64,000 nt of DNA from Candidatus Kurthia intestinigallinarum (GCF_003991225.1 NZ_JTFC01000031.1:186001-250000); one strand, 5' to 3'; counted from the stretch's first letter, positions 47,984 through 57,274 are shown. A program made the numbers and translations. The notes: generated by a model not told the origin, from the sequence alone.

Positions 47984-48874
47984 GTGGAATGGCAACAACT
48001 TGAGTATTTTCAAATGCTCGCAAAAATTCAGCATATGACAAAAGCGGCTGAGAAGTTATCAATCTCACAACCTGCGCTTAGTCGCTCGATTGCGAGATTA
48101 GAGGATGAGCTTGGCGTCCCACTATTTGAACGACAAGGACGCTCGATTCATTTAAATCGCTACGGGGAGCTATTTGAGCATCGTGTAGAACGTATTTTAA
48201 ATGAATATCAATTAGGCTTAAAGGAACTACAACAATTAGTCGATCCAAATCATGGCGAAATTTCTCTTGGCTTCTTACACACACTCGGGACAAATATTGT
48301 GCCGGATTTAATTCGTCTTTTCAGAACGAAGCATCCAGACATTCATTTTTCATTGAAGCAAAACTATACACATTTACAATTGAAGCATTTATTATCAGGT
48401 GATTTAGATTTATGCTTAATGGCGAAAATGGACGTGCCAAAACCAATTCACTGGACCGAATTATGGCGCGATGAATTATTCGCCATCGTCCCAAGCGACC
48501 ATCCATTATCCAAGCGTTCAAGCATTACAATTCACGAGCTTGCAAATGAATCCTTTATTTTAATGAAACCTGGCTATGCCTTACGCCTACAAGCAGATCA
48601 TTTATTTGAGCAAGCAAAGTTTCAGCCGCATATTACATTTGAGGGCGATGAAGTATCGACAGTTGCCGGCTTTGTTATTGCAGGTCTTGGCGTTTCGATT
48701 TTACCGGATGGCCTTGAAATTAACCAAAAAGGCATTTCAAAGCTTCATATTACAGGCATGAATGCTGAGCGAATTATCGGTATGGCTTGGTCTGAGGGGC
48801 GTTATTTGTCCCCTGCGGCAAAAGCGTTCCAACAATTTATTTTTGATTATTTCGATAAACAGCAGCCATCTTAA
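47984..48874 (+). CDS. LysR-family transcriptional regulator
   Basis: 296-residue regulator. Helix-turn-helix at 18-38 (MTKAAEKLSISQPALSRSIARLEDELG) and a type 2 periplasmic-binding ligand domain from about 90 (GEISLGFLHTLGTNIVPDL). GTG 47984 has GGGGG 8 nt upstream; TTG 47981 is the alternative. Target and inducer unknown. LysR genes usually control a divergent neighbour, but the gene upstream here is codirectional (phosphoesterase, 60 bp away). Confidence 0.88.
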   Translation: MEWQQLEYFQMLAKIQHMTKAAEKLSISQPALSRSIARLEDELGVPLFERQGRSIHLNRYGELFEHRVERILNEYQLGLKELQQLVDPNHGEISLGFLHTLGTNIVPDLIRLFRTKHPDIHFSLKQNYTHLQLKHLLSGDLDLCLMAKMDVPKPIHWTELWRDELFAIVPSDHPLSKRSSITIHELANESFILMKPGYALRLQADHLFEQAKFQPHITFEGDEVSTVAGFVIAGLGVSILPDGLEINQKGISKLHITGMNAERIIGMAWSEGRYLSPAAKAFQQFIFDYFDKQQPS

Positions 48875-48912
48875 AAAAAGAGTTCAACTACATCGTAGTT
48901 GAACTCTTTTTT
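48873..48912 (+). terminator. Terminator of the LysR gene
   Basis: Stem AAAAGAGTTCAACTAC / GTAGTTGAACTCTTTT with A- and T-runs. Its last bases touch the left arm of the BirA-like operator. Confidence 0.92.
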
Positions 48913-48964
48913 AGTAAACCTATAATAAAAACGGGTTGACTAAAATGTTCTCTTTCGCTATGAT
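48909..48964 (+). promoter_or_regulatory. BirA-like operator and SigA promoter of bioY
   Basis: Arms TTTTAGTAAACC (48909-48920) and GGTTGACTAAAA (48934-48945), 13 bp apart, match as inverted repeats at 11 of 12 positions and look like Firmicute BirA boxes (GTTAACC...GGTTAAC type). The right arm covers the -35 of a strong promoter: TTGACT (48936-48941), 17 bp, TATGAT (48959-48964). Bound BirA would block RNA polymerase. Confidence 0.87.
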
Positions 48965-48994
48965 AAAGTCATTCCAAACGAAGGGGTGTCGTTT

Positions 48995-49549
48995 ATGCAA
49001 CATCATAAATTAAAAATGTGGATTGTTTCCGCACTATTTGCCGCCATTATTGCGATTTTCGCCCAGCTAACGATTCCGTTACCACTAATTCCGATTACCG
49101 GCCAAACATTAGCCGTTGGATTAGCGGTAACGATTCTAGGCCTACGCTATGGCACATTATCTGTTGTGTTATACATATTACTTGGCGCTATCGGCTTGCC
49201 GGTCTTTAGCGGTATGACTGGAGGCATTGGCATTATTTTAGGGCCAACAGGTGGCTATATTGCTGGCTTTATCGTGCAAGCACTGGCGATGGGACTTTAC
49301 TTTAAAAAGTTTGGCTATTCAAAAGCGCAGGCCATTATCGCTAATATTTTAGGTATGGTTATTACACTCGCCTTTGGGACAGCTTGGCTAAAAGTACTGG
49401 CAGATTTAACATGGATGAAAGCCGTACTGTCAGGCACGGTACCATTTATCATTGTAGGCTTACTAAAAGCCGTTATTGCAGGCTGGGTTGGCTCGATTGT
49501 ACGTGAACGCTTAGTAAAAATCCGTTTGCTTGAAACGAAAACGGTTTAA
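48995..49549 (+). CDS. bioY: Biotin transporter BioY (ECF S component)
   Basis: 184-residue membrane protein with six helices; LTIPLPLIPITGQTLAVGLAV and GGIGIILGPTGGYIAGF are the BioY signatures. It binds biotin and works with a shared EcfAAT energising module. ATG 48995 follows AAGGGG. Its promoter is covered by a BirA-like operator, so biotin should shut it off. Confidence 0.94.
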   Translation: MQHHKLKMWIVSALFAAIIAIFAQLTIPLPLIPITGQTLAVGLAVTILGLRYGTLSVVLYILLGAIGLPVFSGMTGGIGIILGPTGGYIAGFIVQALAMGLYFKKFGYSKAQAIIANILGMVITLAFGTAWLKVLADLTWMKAVLSGTVPFIIVGLLKAVIAGWVGSIVRERLVKIRLLETKTV

Positions 49550-49552
49550 TAC

Positions 49553-49693
49553 AAAAGAGGCTTTGACATACGTATACAAACGACCGTTCATATGAGCATA
49601 AGAAAAACCGGAATTGCGCGGTAGCGCGGTTCCGGTTTTTCGTTGCGAACGCTAAAAAAGGAAAATGACGTATTTTGTCCCAGCCTCTTTTTT
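49553..49693. repeat. Dispersed hairpin repeat, copy 3
   Basis: Best-preserved copy: AAAAGAGGCTTTGACATACG at the left, central hairpin AAAAACCGGAATTGCGCG / CGCGGTTCCGGTTTTT, TTGCGAACGCTAAAAAAGG, and CGTATTTTGTCCCAGCCTCTTTT reading inward from the right. Opposite orientation to copy 1. It begins right after the bioY stop and ends 3 bp before the stop of the convergent small gene, so it ends both transcripts. Confidence 0.87.
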
Positions 49694-49695
49694 CG

Positions 49696-49914
49696 TTACA
49701 CTAATTTTAAAAAGAAAAGCGCTAGCGCTAATACCATGAAGGCAATGGTAATGAAACGATAATGCTTTATCCATGCCTCTACTGCTAAAAAGAGCAGCAC
49801 AACAAAGACGATCCATTCAATCGATTGAGTAATAAGCATTTTTTCTAAAAACACATCGACAACAATAAAAAGAATAAGTCCCATTAGTAAACTATAGCGT
49901 ATACCGGTTACCAA
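49696..49914 (-). CDS. Small hydrophobic membrane protein, unknown
   Basis: 72 residues with three hydrophobic segments (about 6-22, 32-46, 53-71) and little else. The start is TTG 49914 behind GGGGGAA (7 nt). I do not recognise a family. It stands after the ribU terminator and before repeat copy 3. Composition and the good ribosome site favour a real gene; without relatives this is not certain. Confidence 0.55.
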   Translation of the reverse strand: MVTGIRYSLLMGLILFIVVDVFLEKMLITQSIEWIVFVVLLFLAVEAWIKHYRFITIAFMVLALALFFLKLV

Positions 49915-49933
49915 GCGAATTCCCCCATTATGT

Positions 49934-49966
49934 AAAAAAGAGAGCCGTAGTAACGACTCTCTTTTT
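49934..49966. terminator. Terminator of ribU
   Basis: Stem AAAAAGAGAG(T)CGT / ACG(G)CTCTCTTTTTT directly after the ribU stop. Confidence 0.88.
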
Positions 49967-49968
49967 GA

Positions 49969-50553
49969 TTATTTACTTAAGTGCAAACGTTGTTGTTTTT
50001 CAATCCATGTGTGTAACACTTTAAATAACACCATGACAACAACCGTTAGGATAACACCTTTTAAAATATTAAATGGTAAAATCCCAATTGCGATTGATTT
50101 CACTAAAACAGCACCTGTATCAACAGGCATGTTTAGGAAATAGTTGTACATCGGCATAAATACGAAGTAATTTAGTAAGCTCATGCCTACTGCCATTGTT
50201 ACTGTTCCTGTCACTAAACCGAATGTTAAACCTTTTCTCGATTTCATACGACGTTGGATGAAGTACACTGGCATGATGAATAATAACGTTGTTACAAAGT
50301 TTGCGATATGTCCGACTGGTACACCTGTTGGGCTTCCTTGCATAAACCAATTGATGACATTTTTAAAGAACGCAACGCCAATACCGGCTACGGGTCCTAA
50401 TGTAACGGTTGCAAGCAATGCTGGCACGTCACTAAAATCAATTTGCAAAAAGGCTGGAAACGGTGGTAGTGGGAATTGGAACAGCATGAGTAATGCTGCG
50501 ATTGCTGACAGCATCCCAACAGCTGTCATTTTTTGTAATTTCGTGTTTTTCAT
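49969..50553 (-). CDS. ribU: Riboflavin transporter RibU (ECF S component, YpaA)
   Basis: 194-residue membrane protein with six helices; LQIDFSDVPALLATVTLGPVAG and FFKNVINWFMQGSPTGVPVGHIANF are RibU hallmarks. It binds riboflavin and uses the shared ECF module. An FMN riboswitch with attenuator hairpin precedes it. It sits near fer in B. subtilis as well. The ribDEBAH operon is missing from its usual place, so import may be the main source of flavin. Confidence 0.93.
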   Translation of the reverse strand: MKNTKLQKMTAVGMLSAIAALLMLFQFPLPPFPAFLQIDFSDVPALLATVTLGPVAGIGVAFFKNVINWFMQGSPTGVPVGHIANFVTTLLFIMPVYFIQRRMKSRKGLTFGLVTGTVTMAVGMSLLNYFVFMPMYNYFLNMPVDTGAVLVKSIAIGILPFNILKGVILTVVVMVLFKVLHTWIEKQQRLHLSK

Positions 50554-50631
50554 TTGTCAAAGCACTCCTTTTGTGCGATTCACTTCACAAAAAGGAAAGA
50601 TGCAGCTTACTTACTTGTAGTTGCCATTTAT

Positions 50632-50667
50632 AAAAGAAAACCCTTATGTGCAGTCGCAACATAAGGG
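50632..50667 (-). terminator. Riboswitch-controlled terminator in ribU leader
   Basis: RNA stem CCCTTATGT / ACATAAGGG with a 9-nt loop and TTTTCTTTT tail, about 80 nt before the ribU start. It is the expression platform of the FMN riboswitch: FMN bound, terminator forms. Confidence 0.88.
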
Positions 50668-50727
50668 AGAATAAGGCATCGTCAAATAAGCGACCTAATG
50701 AGCAAAATTGCTCGTTTAAGTGCTGTA

Positions 50728-50868
50728 CCTTCACCTTCTCCCATCCAGACTATACTGTCGGCTCCAGAGTCTCACTGAATCAGCGTTTTACGGCTCGCGG
50801 GCTTTAAACAATACTGTTTATTTACCGCCGGTCGGGAATTACACCCTGCCCCGAAGATGAATCATATT
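50728..50868 (-). ncRNA. FMN riboswitch (RFN element)
   Basis: On the minus strand the conserved blocks appear in order: ATCTTCGGGGCAGGGTG, AATTCCCGACCGGCGG, a variable arm, GCCCGCGAGCC, a hairpin with GATTCAGTG, CTGGAGCCGACAGT, AGTCTGGATGGGAGAAGG. This is the RFN aptamer fold (P1 closed by CTTC/GAAG). It controls ribU. Confidence 0.97.
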
Positions 50869-51020
50869 ATTATTTTTTACACTTTTATCATACATAACAA
50901 CTTGGAATTTGTAAAGTGCAACTACTTTAAATTCGAGATATTTTTTTTTAAGACTTAAACTTTTGGGTATACCTTGCGCGAGGTAATTGAATAAACCCGT
51001 TTATTTCAATCAAAAGAAAT

Positions 51021-51310
51021 GACACGATGTGCGAGAACATTCACCAAAAACCGCGCGCACATAATGATGCTATCTCGACCGAGGCACGCAGCGTGACTTT
51101 ACAATTACGATTTGCGACAACGAACAGCTCATTGCCGGGCTTGCGGGCGAGATTTTCGGTCAGTGGATGCTAATTGTTTATTTAATCGTTGATGAATATT
51201 ACCGCAAAAAAGGATATGGTAAAACGCTTTTAGTAGAAGCGGAAGCGCTGGCTCGGCTTTAAGGAAGTGTATGTACGGCGACATTTCCCACAGACTGGCT
51301 CTGAGCATTT
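51021..51310 (+). pseudogene. Decayed GNAT acetyltransferase gene
   Basis: Plus-strand remnants in three frames line up with a GNAT protein: AHNDAISTEARSVTL (from about 51059), DNEQLIAGLAGEIF and VDEYYRKKGYGKTLLVEAEALAR (51098-51259, acetyl-CoA site RKKGYGKTLL), then GFKEVYV after a stop at 51260. At least two frameshifts and no intact start. It lies behind ribU's riboswitch on the other strand and is not expressed as a whole protein. Confidence 0.8.
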
Positions 51311-51322
51311 TAAAAAAAATTA

Positions 51323-51366
51323 TAAAAAAACACGGGTAGCGATTTTGTCGCTACTCGTGTTTTTAT
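51323..51366. terminator. Terminator of resE
   Basis: Stem AACACG(G)GTAGCGA / TCGCTAC(T)CGTGTT with A-run to the left, T-run to the right; it overlaps the end of resE. Confidence 0.88.
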
Positions 51367-53153
51367 ATTTGCTCTAATGGTAAATAGAATATAAATGTCG
51401 TGCCTACATCGACCGTACTTTCAACTAAAATACGACCTTTATGTGCTTCGACAATATTACGCGCAATGGCAAGCCCAAGTCCTGTGCCCGCCTTGCCGCG
51501 TGTACGTGCTTTATCCGCCTTATAAAAGCGCTCAAAGACATACGGTAAGTCCTCTTTTGGAATTCCTGCCCCGTCATCTTGCACGCGAATACGCGCAAAA
51601 TTCACTTGTTGGTCAACAAGCACCTTCACATGCCCACCATTTGGCGTGTGGCGAATAGCATTATCGATTAAATTCGTCAGCACCTGCTCAATGCGGTCTT
51701 GGTCGACAAGTAGCGTCGCCTCATTCGTAAACGCAGATTCAAACGATACATCAATATTTTTTTCACGACCACGCTGCACAAATTTTTGCGTAATACGCTC
51801 AAAGGTTGGATTAATTGGGAAAACATCTTCATATAATGTAATATTCCCTGATTCCATACGTGCTAAGTCCAGTAAATCATTTACAAGACGGCCCATGCGC
51901 TGTGATTCATCGTAAATAATACGGATGATTTCCTTTTGCTCTTGCTCATCTTGCACGATGTCATCAACGATTGCCTCTGCATAGCCTTGTAACATCGAAA
52001 TCGGCGTTCGTAGCTCATGCGATACATTGGCAATAAAATCGGAACGCAGTTTTTCAAGGCGATGCTCTTCCGTTTGATCACGAATAACCGCTACCGCGCC
52101 GCGTACCTTATTGCTCGCACTATAAAGAGGACTAATTGAAATGATGTAATACACGCTATCAATTTCAAGCTCCTCTTCTAACTGCTCCTCAAGCTCAAGC
52201 ACATGGTCAAGCATATGATAGATTTCAATTGGTAGTGGCTTTTCACTATCGCTGCCTTTATTTAGGAACCAATCTTGTAGCAATAGCTCCGCTGGTGGAT
52301 TGCTTAATAACACAGTACGGTCCTTATTAAACGTAATTACCGCATCGGTCATTGACGTCAAAATACTTGAGAGTTGTTCTTTCTCCTGATTAATGACTTC
52401 AACATGATGTTTTAGCTGACGACCCATTTGGTTAAAGGCTGTGCCAAGCTGCCCAATCTCATCGTTTTGAAAAACGGGCACCTTCGTATCAAATTTCCCC
52501 TTCGCTAAATCAAACGCCGCTTCACGCATTTTTCGTAGCGGACGTGTAATACGCGATGATAGGAAGAACGTAAATAGCGTCGTCAAAACGAGCGCAATCG
52601 CCGCTGCTAAGAAAACAATTTTTGTCGTCTGCTCGGTCGTACGGTGAATGGCATCTGGACTTTGATAAATATAAATGACGCCATGCTCAGCCGATGTCGT
52701 TTCAATTGGATACGCCATCACAATATACGATTCTTTTTTATTTTTTTCAGTCGACGATGGCAGCATCATTTCTTTAATAACCGGTGTCTTTGATGTAAAT
52801 GCCTTATTTAACTTCGCCGACTGTGTAATTTCATCTCGAATGGCTTGTCGATTTTCACCAGACTGTAGTGAAATGACGACATCACCTTGTTTTTCAGCAA
52901 CGAGTGCATTCGTTTCGTCACTAATAATATCCGATAAAATACTTTTTGTTTCTTTTACGGAATAGTGGTGGTCGTCCATAATACGCGCGACGACGGCCGC
53001 CTCTTGCTTTAAGTTTTTTTCAGCTTGCTGTGTATGGTAGTTGTTTAGAAATTCAAGCATCAGTACTGTAAAAACAAACAGTACAAATGAAACGAGAAGC
53101 AATATGGTTCCCCATAGCTTCCCGACAATACTATTCCAAACGTTAATCTTCAT
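51363..53153 (-). CDS. resE: Sensor histidine kinase ResE
   Basis: 596-residue membrane kinase partner of ResD, controlling aerobic and anaerobic respiration. Transmembrane helices at about 11-35 and 178-199 bracket an extracellular sensor domain; HAMP (200-252), a PAS domain (258-355), HisKA with phosphorylated His379 (FIANVSHELRTP), and HATPase_c with NLIDNAIRHTP, DDGAGIP and GTGLGLAI. It overlaps resD by 11 nt. Last gene of resABCDE. Confidence 0.93.
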   Translation of the reverse strand: MKINVWNSIVGKLWGTILLLVSFVLFVFTVLMLEFLNNYHTQQAEKNLKQEAAVVARIMDDHHYSVKETKSILSDIISDETNALVAEKQGDVVISLQSGENRQAIRDEITQSAKLNKAFTSKTPVIKEMMLPSSTEKNKKESYIVMAYPIETTSAEHGVIYIYQSPDAIHRTTEQTTKIVFLAAAIALVLTTLFTFFLSSRITRPLRKMREAAFDLAKGKFDTKVPVFQNDEIGQLGTAFNQMGRQLKHHVEVINQEKEQLSSILTSMTDAVITFNKDRTVLLSNPPAELLLQDWFLNKGSDSEKPLPIEIYHMLDHVLELEEQLEEELEIDSVYYIISISPLYSASNKVRGAVAVIRDQTEEHRLEKLRSDFIANVSHELRTPISMLQGYAEAIVDDIVQDEQEQKEIIRIIYDESQRMGRLVNDLLDLARMESGNITLYEDVFPINPTFERITQKFVQRGREKNIDVSFESAFTNEATLLVDQDRIEQVLTNLIDNAIRHTPNGGHVKVLVDQQVNFARIRVQDDGAGIPKEDLPYVFERFYKADKARTRGKAGTGLGLAIARNIVEAHKGRILVESTVDVGTTFIFYLPLEQI

Positions 53154-53862
53154 CTACAACCTCAAATTTGTAGCCAACGCCCCATACTGTAACAATCATC
53201 TTCGCTGCACTTTCAGATACGCGATTTAATTTCTCGCGTAAACGTTTCACATGCGTATCTACTGTACGAAGATCGCCGAAGAAATCATAATGCCATACTT
53301 CTTTTAACAGTTGCTCACGGTCAAATACCTTGTCCGGTGCTTTCGCTAAGAAGTATAGTAGCTCATACTCTTTCGGTGTTAAGTTTACTTCGGTACCATC
53401 TGCTGTCACGCGGTGCGCATCATGGTCGATAGTTAAATGTTTAAAAACGACTAAATCTTTTGATGAAGCCGTTGTTGAAATTGGCGATGTTGTAGCAGAA
53501 CGGCGTAAAATCGCTTTAATACGTAACACGACTTCACGTGGGCTAAATGGTTTCACAATGTAATCGTCAGCGCCTGTTTCAAAGCCTTCGACACGGTTTG
53601 CTTCTTCCCCTTTAGCTGTCAGTAAAACGATTGGCGTTGTTTGTGTTTCGCGGATTGCGGCACACGCCTCTAAGCCATTCATTTCTGGCATCATAATATC
53701 TAACACGATGGCATGATAATCACGGGCTGAAGCCATTTCAACAGCTTGCACACCGTTTTCACCTTCGTCCACCTCATATCCTTCTCGTTCTAAATACATT
53801 TTCAATAAACGACGGATTCTATCCTCATCGTCCACGACTAAAATTCTAATTTGCTCTTCCAA
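53143..53862 (-). CDS. resD: Response regulator ResD
   Basis: 239-residue OmpR-family regulator. Receiver domain with Asp11/Asp12, phosphorylated Asp55 (LDIMMPEMNG) and Lys in VKPFSPRE; C-terminal winged helix (about 140-235; LTPKEYELLYFLAKAPDKVFDREQLL). TTG start at 53862 behind AGGAGGG. The ResDE pair activates cytochrome c biogenesis and terminal oxidase genes in B. subtilis. Confidence 0.94.
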   Translation of the reverse strand: MEEQIRILVVDDEDRIRRLLKMYLEREGYEVDEGENGVQAVEMASARDYHAIVLDIMMPEMNGLEACAAIRETQTTPIVLLTAKGEEANRVEGFETGADDYIVKPFSPREVVLRIKAILRRSATTSPISTTASSKDLVVFKHLTIDHDAHRVTADGTEVNLTPKEYELLYFLAKAPDKVFDREQLLKEVWHYDFFGDLRTVDTHVKRLREKLNRVSESAAKMIVTVWGVGYKFEVVDED

Positions 53863-53929
53863 GCTGATCCCTCCTAGATTGCGTTACTTCTATTGTACAA
53901 TTACCCTTTCAAAATGAAAAGAAAATCAT

Positions 53930-55114
53930 CTACTCGGCATAGGAATGCAGCCCTGCAATAATTAAGTTAACCGCAATTAAGTTAAACATAATAATCGCAA
54001 AGCCTAAAACCGCTAACCAAGCTGAGCGTTTCCCTTCCCAACCACGCGATAGGCGTACATGTAAAAAGGCGGCATAATAGAGCCACGTAATGAGTGCCCA
54101 TACTTCTTTCGGGTCCCATCCCCACATACGACTCCAGGCTTCCTGTGCCCAAATCATCGCAAAAATTAATGCGCCGAGTGTAAAGACCGGAAAACCGATT
54201 AATACTGAGCGATAACTTATTTCATCAAGTAGGGGTAATGTCGTTTTTTGAACGAACGGCTGCAATACCGCAGCGAGTCGTCTGCGTAAAAGTATGCGTA
54301 GCGCACCATATAGAACGGTCCCAGCAAGCAATGACCAAATGACCGTCGTTAATTTTTTCGCATTAATCCATGCTGGTACTTCAACAAGTGGCTCGAATGC
54401 GTCTGTTGTTTGTGCGTCGTATTGATGCATGCCAATAAGCGCTGGCGTGTGATACGTAATCGCAGCACTTTCGCCCTCCTTATCAACATATGTATAGCTT
54501 GCCTCGTATCCTATCGCATTGAAATAGCTTGTAATCGCCACAAAACCGATCACAACAACGAGCGTATACAAGATAAATTCTAGCCAAAAGCGCTCCATCG
54601 AACGTTTGGATACATCAATCACCTTTAGTAAATAAATCAGACCACTAAAGGCGCTAATCGCTAATATGGCTTCACCAATCACGGTCGTTAACACATGAAT
54701 CGTTAGCCAGTAGCTTTTCAGTGCCGGAATAAGCGGTGCTACCTCGCGCGGAAACATACTCGCATAGGCGATAATAATAATCGCAACCGGTAAGGCAATT
54801 AATCCAAGCGATGGCACGCGGTACAACGCATATAAAATTAAAAAGGCCCCGACGACACACATGCCAAAAGCCGTCGTAAATTCAAACATATTACTAACAG
54901 GGGCATGCCCTGTATAAAGCCAGCGCGTCACAAAATAGCCAACATTTGCGGTAAAGCCAATGATACTTACAACAATGGCGGCTTTTGAAAAGCGCAAATG
55001 AGAACGCTTCTCCTGCTCTTTCTTCCCATGAACAGCACCGCCAAACAACAATGTTGCGACTAAATAACAAATAAACGCTGTGAATAATAATGTACTACTA
55101 ATACTAAGAAGCAT
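53930..55114 (-). CDS. resC: Cytochrome c biogenesis protein ResC (CcsA/CcsB type)
   Basis: 394-residue membrane protein that with ResB forms the system II haem lyase on the outer membrane face. About eight helices; the tryptophan-rich haem-handling motif is WGWDPKEVWALITWLYYAAFLH (near 330). ATG 55114 follows AAAGGAGGG and overlaps resB by 11 nt. Confidence 0.93.
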   Translation of the reverse strand: MLLSISSTLLFTAFICYLVATLLFGGAVHGKKEQEKRSHLRFSKAAIVVSIIGFTANVGYFVTRWLYTGHAPVSNMFEFTTAFGMCVVGAFLILYALYRVPSLGLIALPVAIIIIAYASMFPREVAPLIPALKSYWLTIHVLTTVIGEAILAISAFSGLIYLLKVIDVSKRSMERFWLEFILYTLVVVIGFVAITSYFNAIGYEASYTYVDKEGESAAITYHTPALIGMHQYDAQTTDAFEPLVEVPAWINAKKLTTVIWSLLAGTVLYGALRILLRRRLAAVLQPFVQKTTLPLLDEISYRSVLIGFPVFTLGALIFAMIWAQEAWSRMWGWDPKEVWALITWLYYAAFLHVRLSRGWEGKRSAWLAVLGFAIIMFNLIAVNLIIAGLHSYAE

Positions 55115-56684
55115 CGTTATCGCCCTCCTTTTCGCGCTTGTCATCAAATGAAGGCAGCGCTAATTTTTCAGTTATATCGGCAAGCTCTTTTTTAAATGCA
55201 TAACCTGCTTTATTCGCATGCGCTGCGAGTAAATAGGCTTCTGGTGTCTGCTTTATCCAAATGCGACGATGACTCATATAAGAGCCAATGATAACGCCCA
55301 GCATAAAGATGATCCCCCCAACAATTAAAATGGGCATGGTCACATCCTTACGTACTTTAAGACCTGTAATATCCCGCGTATCTGCTGATTTAAAGACCAT
55401 TTTATACGCCGTTTCCCCTAAAGGCTCGCTCGTCTTTTGAATTTGCACAAAGCTCGTTTCACCTTGCTTTGTCTCGGCTGTATACATGTTAAATAAAAAG
55501 GCCGGGTTATTTGGGTTTGGCGATTTGGTTTGTGGGGCACCATCTGCATCAAAGCCATCAAAGTCGGGGTAATAGCCCGCAAGTTCGACACGTGCGCCAT
55601 TTTTTAATGCATAGCGCTGCTGCGGATTGGCTAAATCAATCGTTACGTCACCAAGAGATTTACCTGATTTTTTTTCCGTTAATTGAAAGGTCATCGTTTT
55701 TAATTCATCGAGGCGATAATCCATTTGATACAGCGCATAGCCATCAAACTTCGCTGGATGATTGACCTGAATGGATGCCTGCTTTAACTCCTGAAGATTT
55801 GCAGTATCACCAGCAAGCGTATCCCCTTTATAAATGACCGCCTTCGTTTCGTATTTTTTCGCAACGGAATTCACGGCATTTTCAACACGTTCACCGTCAT
55901 ACGTTTCTAATATAAACGCTTTATTTTCCACGAAATACCCCGCGGCACCTGGTATCGCCGTTGTATCTCCTTCGCGTACCCATAGCTCCTCATCGACATA
56001 AAAGCCTGGTACGAGGCGAAGCATAACACCGCTTAAAAAAATCAGTAGCCCGACATGGTTAATATACGGGCCAAAACGTGCAAAACGGCCTTTTTCGGCT
56101 AATAGCGCGTTATCCTCTAATCGAACGCGGTAGCGCTTCGTTGTTAATACGCGGGCCGCTTCTTCTAGCGTTAGTTGTTCACTTGGTACCTTTAGCGTAA
56201 AGCGCTGGCGCTTTAAAAAGTTATCGTGCTTTGTAACACGCTGATTAAACAATGCTTTAAATAATGGCACCCCACGGTCAATACTTGCAATGACAATCGA
56301 TGCCGCAAGCGCTAACACGAGCGTTTGGAACCACCAGGAATTGTATAAGTCCGCAAAGCCAATCGTATAATAAATCGTCCCAAAGACACCATATGTTTGG
56401 GTATAGGCTTCTTTTGGAGATGCAAACGTTGAAGTATCGACAAACAATACTTGCGGCAAAATGGTACCGAGTGACGCCGCAATCAATGTCAACACAATTA
56501 ACAGCACCCCAAATTTCACATTGGCAAAGAGCGCCCATATTTTATCGATGAGCGTTTTCTTTTTCGTTTTTGAACGAATTACTGCGCCGTCATAGCGCAT
56601 ATCAAGCTCTGTCGTTAAGGGCTTTCCGCAACGCTCACAAAGCTGTGCGCCGTGCGGATTCGTATGCCCACAATCACACTTCAT
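55104..56684 (-). CDS. resB: Cytochrome c biogenesis protein ResB
   Basis: 526-residue partner of ResC. It starts with a short zinc-ribbon-like CDCGH...LCERCGKPL (Cys3, Cys5, Cys18, Cys21), then helices near 55-75, 110-130 and 200-220, a large extracellular domain, and a last helix near 455-475. ATG 56684 follows GAGGTGG. The cysteine knuckle before the first helix is cytoplasmic; B. subtilis ResB begins similarly. Confidence 0.92.
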   Translation of the reverse strand: MKCDCGHTNPHGAQLCERCGKPLTTELDMRYDGAVIRSKTKKKTLIDKIWALFANVKFGVLLIVLTLIAASLGTILPQVLFVDTSTFASPKEAYTQTYGVFGTIYYTIGFADLYNSWWFQTLVLALAASIVIASIDRGVPLFKALFNQRVTKHDNFLKRQRFTLKVPSEQLTLEEAARVLTTKRYRVRLEDNALLAEKGRFARFGPYINHVGLLIFLSGVMLRLVPGFYVDEELWVREGDTTAIPGAAGYFVENKAFILETYDGERVENAVNSVAKKYETKAVIYKGDTLAGDTANLQELKQASIQVNHPAKFDGYALYQMDYRLDELKTMTFQLTEKKSGKSLGDVTIDLANPQQRYALKNGARVELAGYYPDFDGFDADGAPQTKSPNPNNPAFLFNMYTAETKQGETSFVQIQKTSEPLGETAYKMVFKSADTRDITGLKVRKDVTMPILIVGGIIFMLGVIIGSYMSHRRIWIKQTPEAYLLAAHANKAGYAFKKELADITEKLALPSFDDKREKEGDNDAS

Positions 56685-56695
56685 GTCTTCCACCT

Positions 56696-57223
56696 CTAGT
56701 TCGGCTGAATCATCTTCATATTATTTTTAATCTCTTCATCGGTCATTTCACCGGTAATAATTTTAACGATTTTCCCATGTTCATCAATAAGCATCGTCGT
56801 TGGCAGCGGGTCGATATTATACGCCCGCAACACACTTTTTGACGTATCAATCGCTACCGGAAACGTCATCCCATATTGCTTAATAAATGTTTTCACTGCA
56901 TAGTCTGACTCCGCAACATTAATAGCCAGTAGCTTGACGCCTTTATCTTTAAACGTTTGGTAATGTTTATCAAATGCCGGCATTTCCTTTTTACAGGGCT
57001 CACACCACGTACCCCAGAAATTAAGTACAACACCTTGGCCTTTATAATCTGCCAATGTATGCTGCTTTCCATCAACATCTTGTAGTGTAAAATTCGGCGC
57101 CGTATCGCCGACTTGTAGTACAGCACGCTCCTCTTTTGTTGCCGCACTATAGACCGTATAAATAATGGCCACCACTAAAATCGCGATGATGCTGCCACGT
57201 ATCCATGCACGCTTTTTCTTCAT
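56696..57223 (-). CDS. resA: Thiol-disulfide oxidoreductase ResA
   Basis: 175-residue membrane-anchored thioredoxin-like protein (helix at 10-27) that reduces the CXXCH of apocytochrome c. Active site WGTWCEPCKKE (Cys-Glu-Pro-Cys, as in B. subtilis ResA) near 75. First gene of resABCDE, 11 bp before resB. Confidence 0.94.
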   Translation of the reverse strand: MKKKRAWIRGSIIAILVVAIIYTVYSAATKEERAVLQVGDTAPNFTLQDVDGKQHTLADYKGQGVVLNFWGTWCEPCKKEMPAFDKHYQTFKDKGVKLLAINVAESDYAVKTFIKQYGMTFPVAIDTSKSVLRAYNIDPLPTTMLIDEHGKIVKIITGEMTDEEIKNNMKMIQPN

Positions 57224-57274
57224 CCTCTATCCCTCCCTGACTATCATAACGTTCAATTATGTACAAAAAATGAA

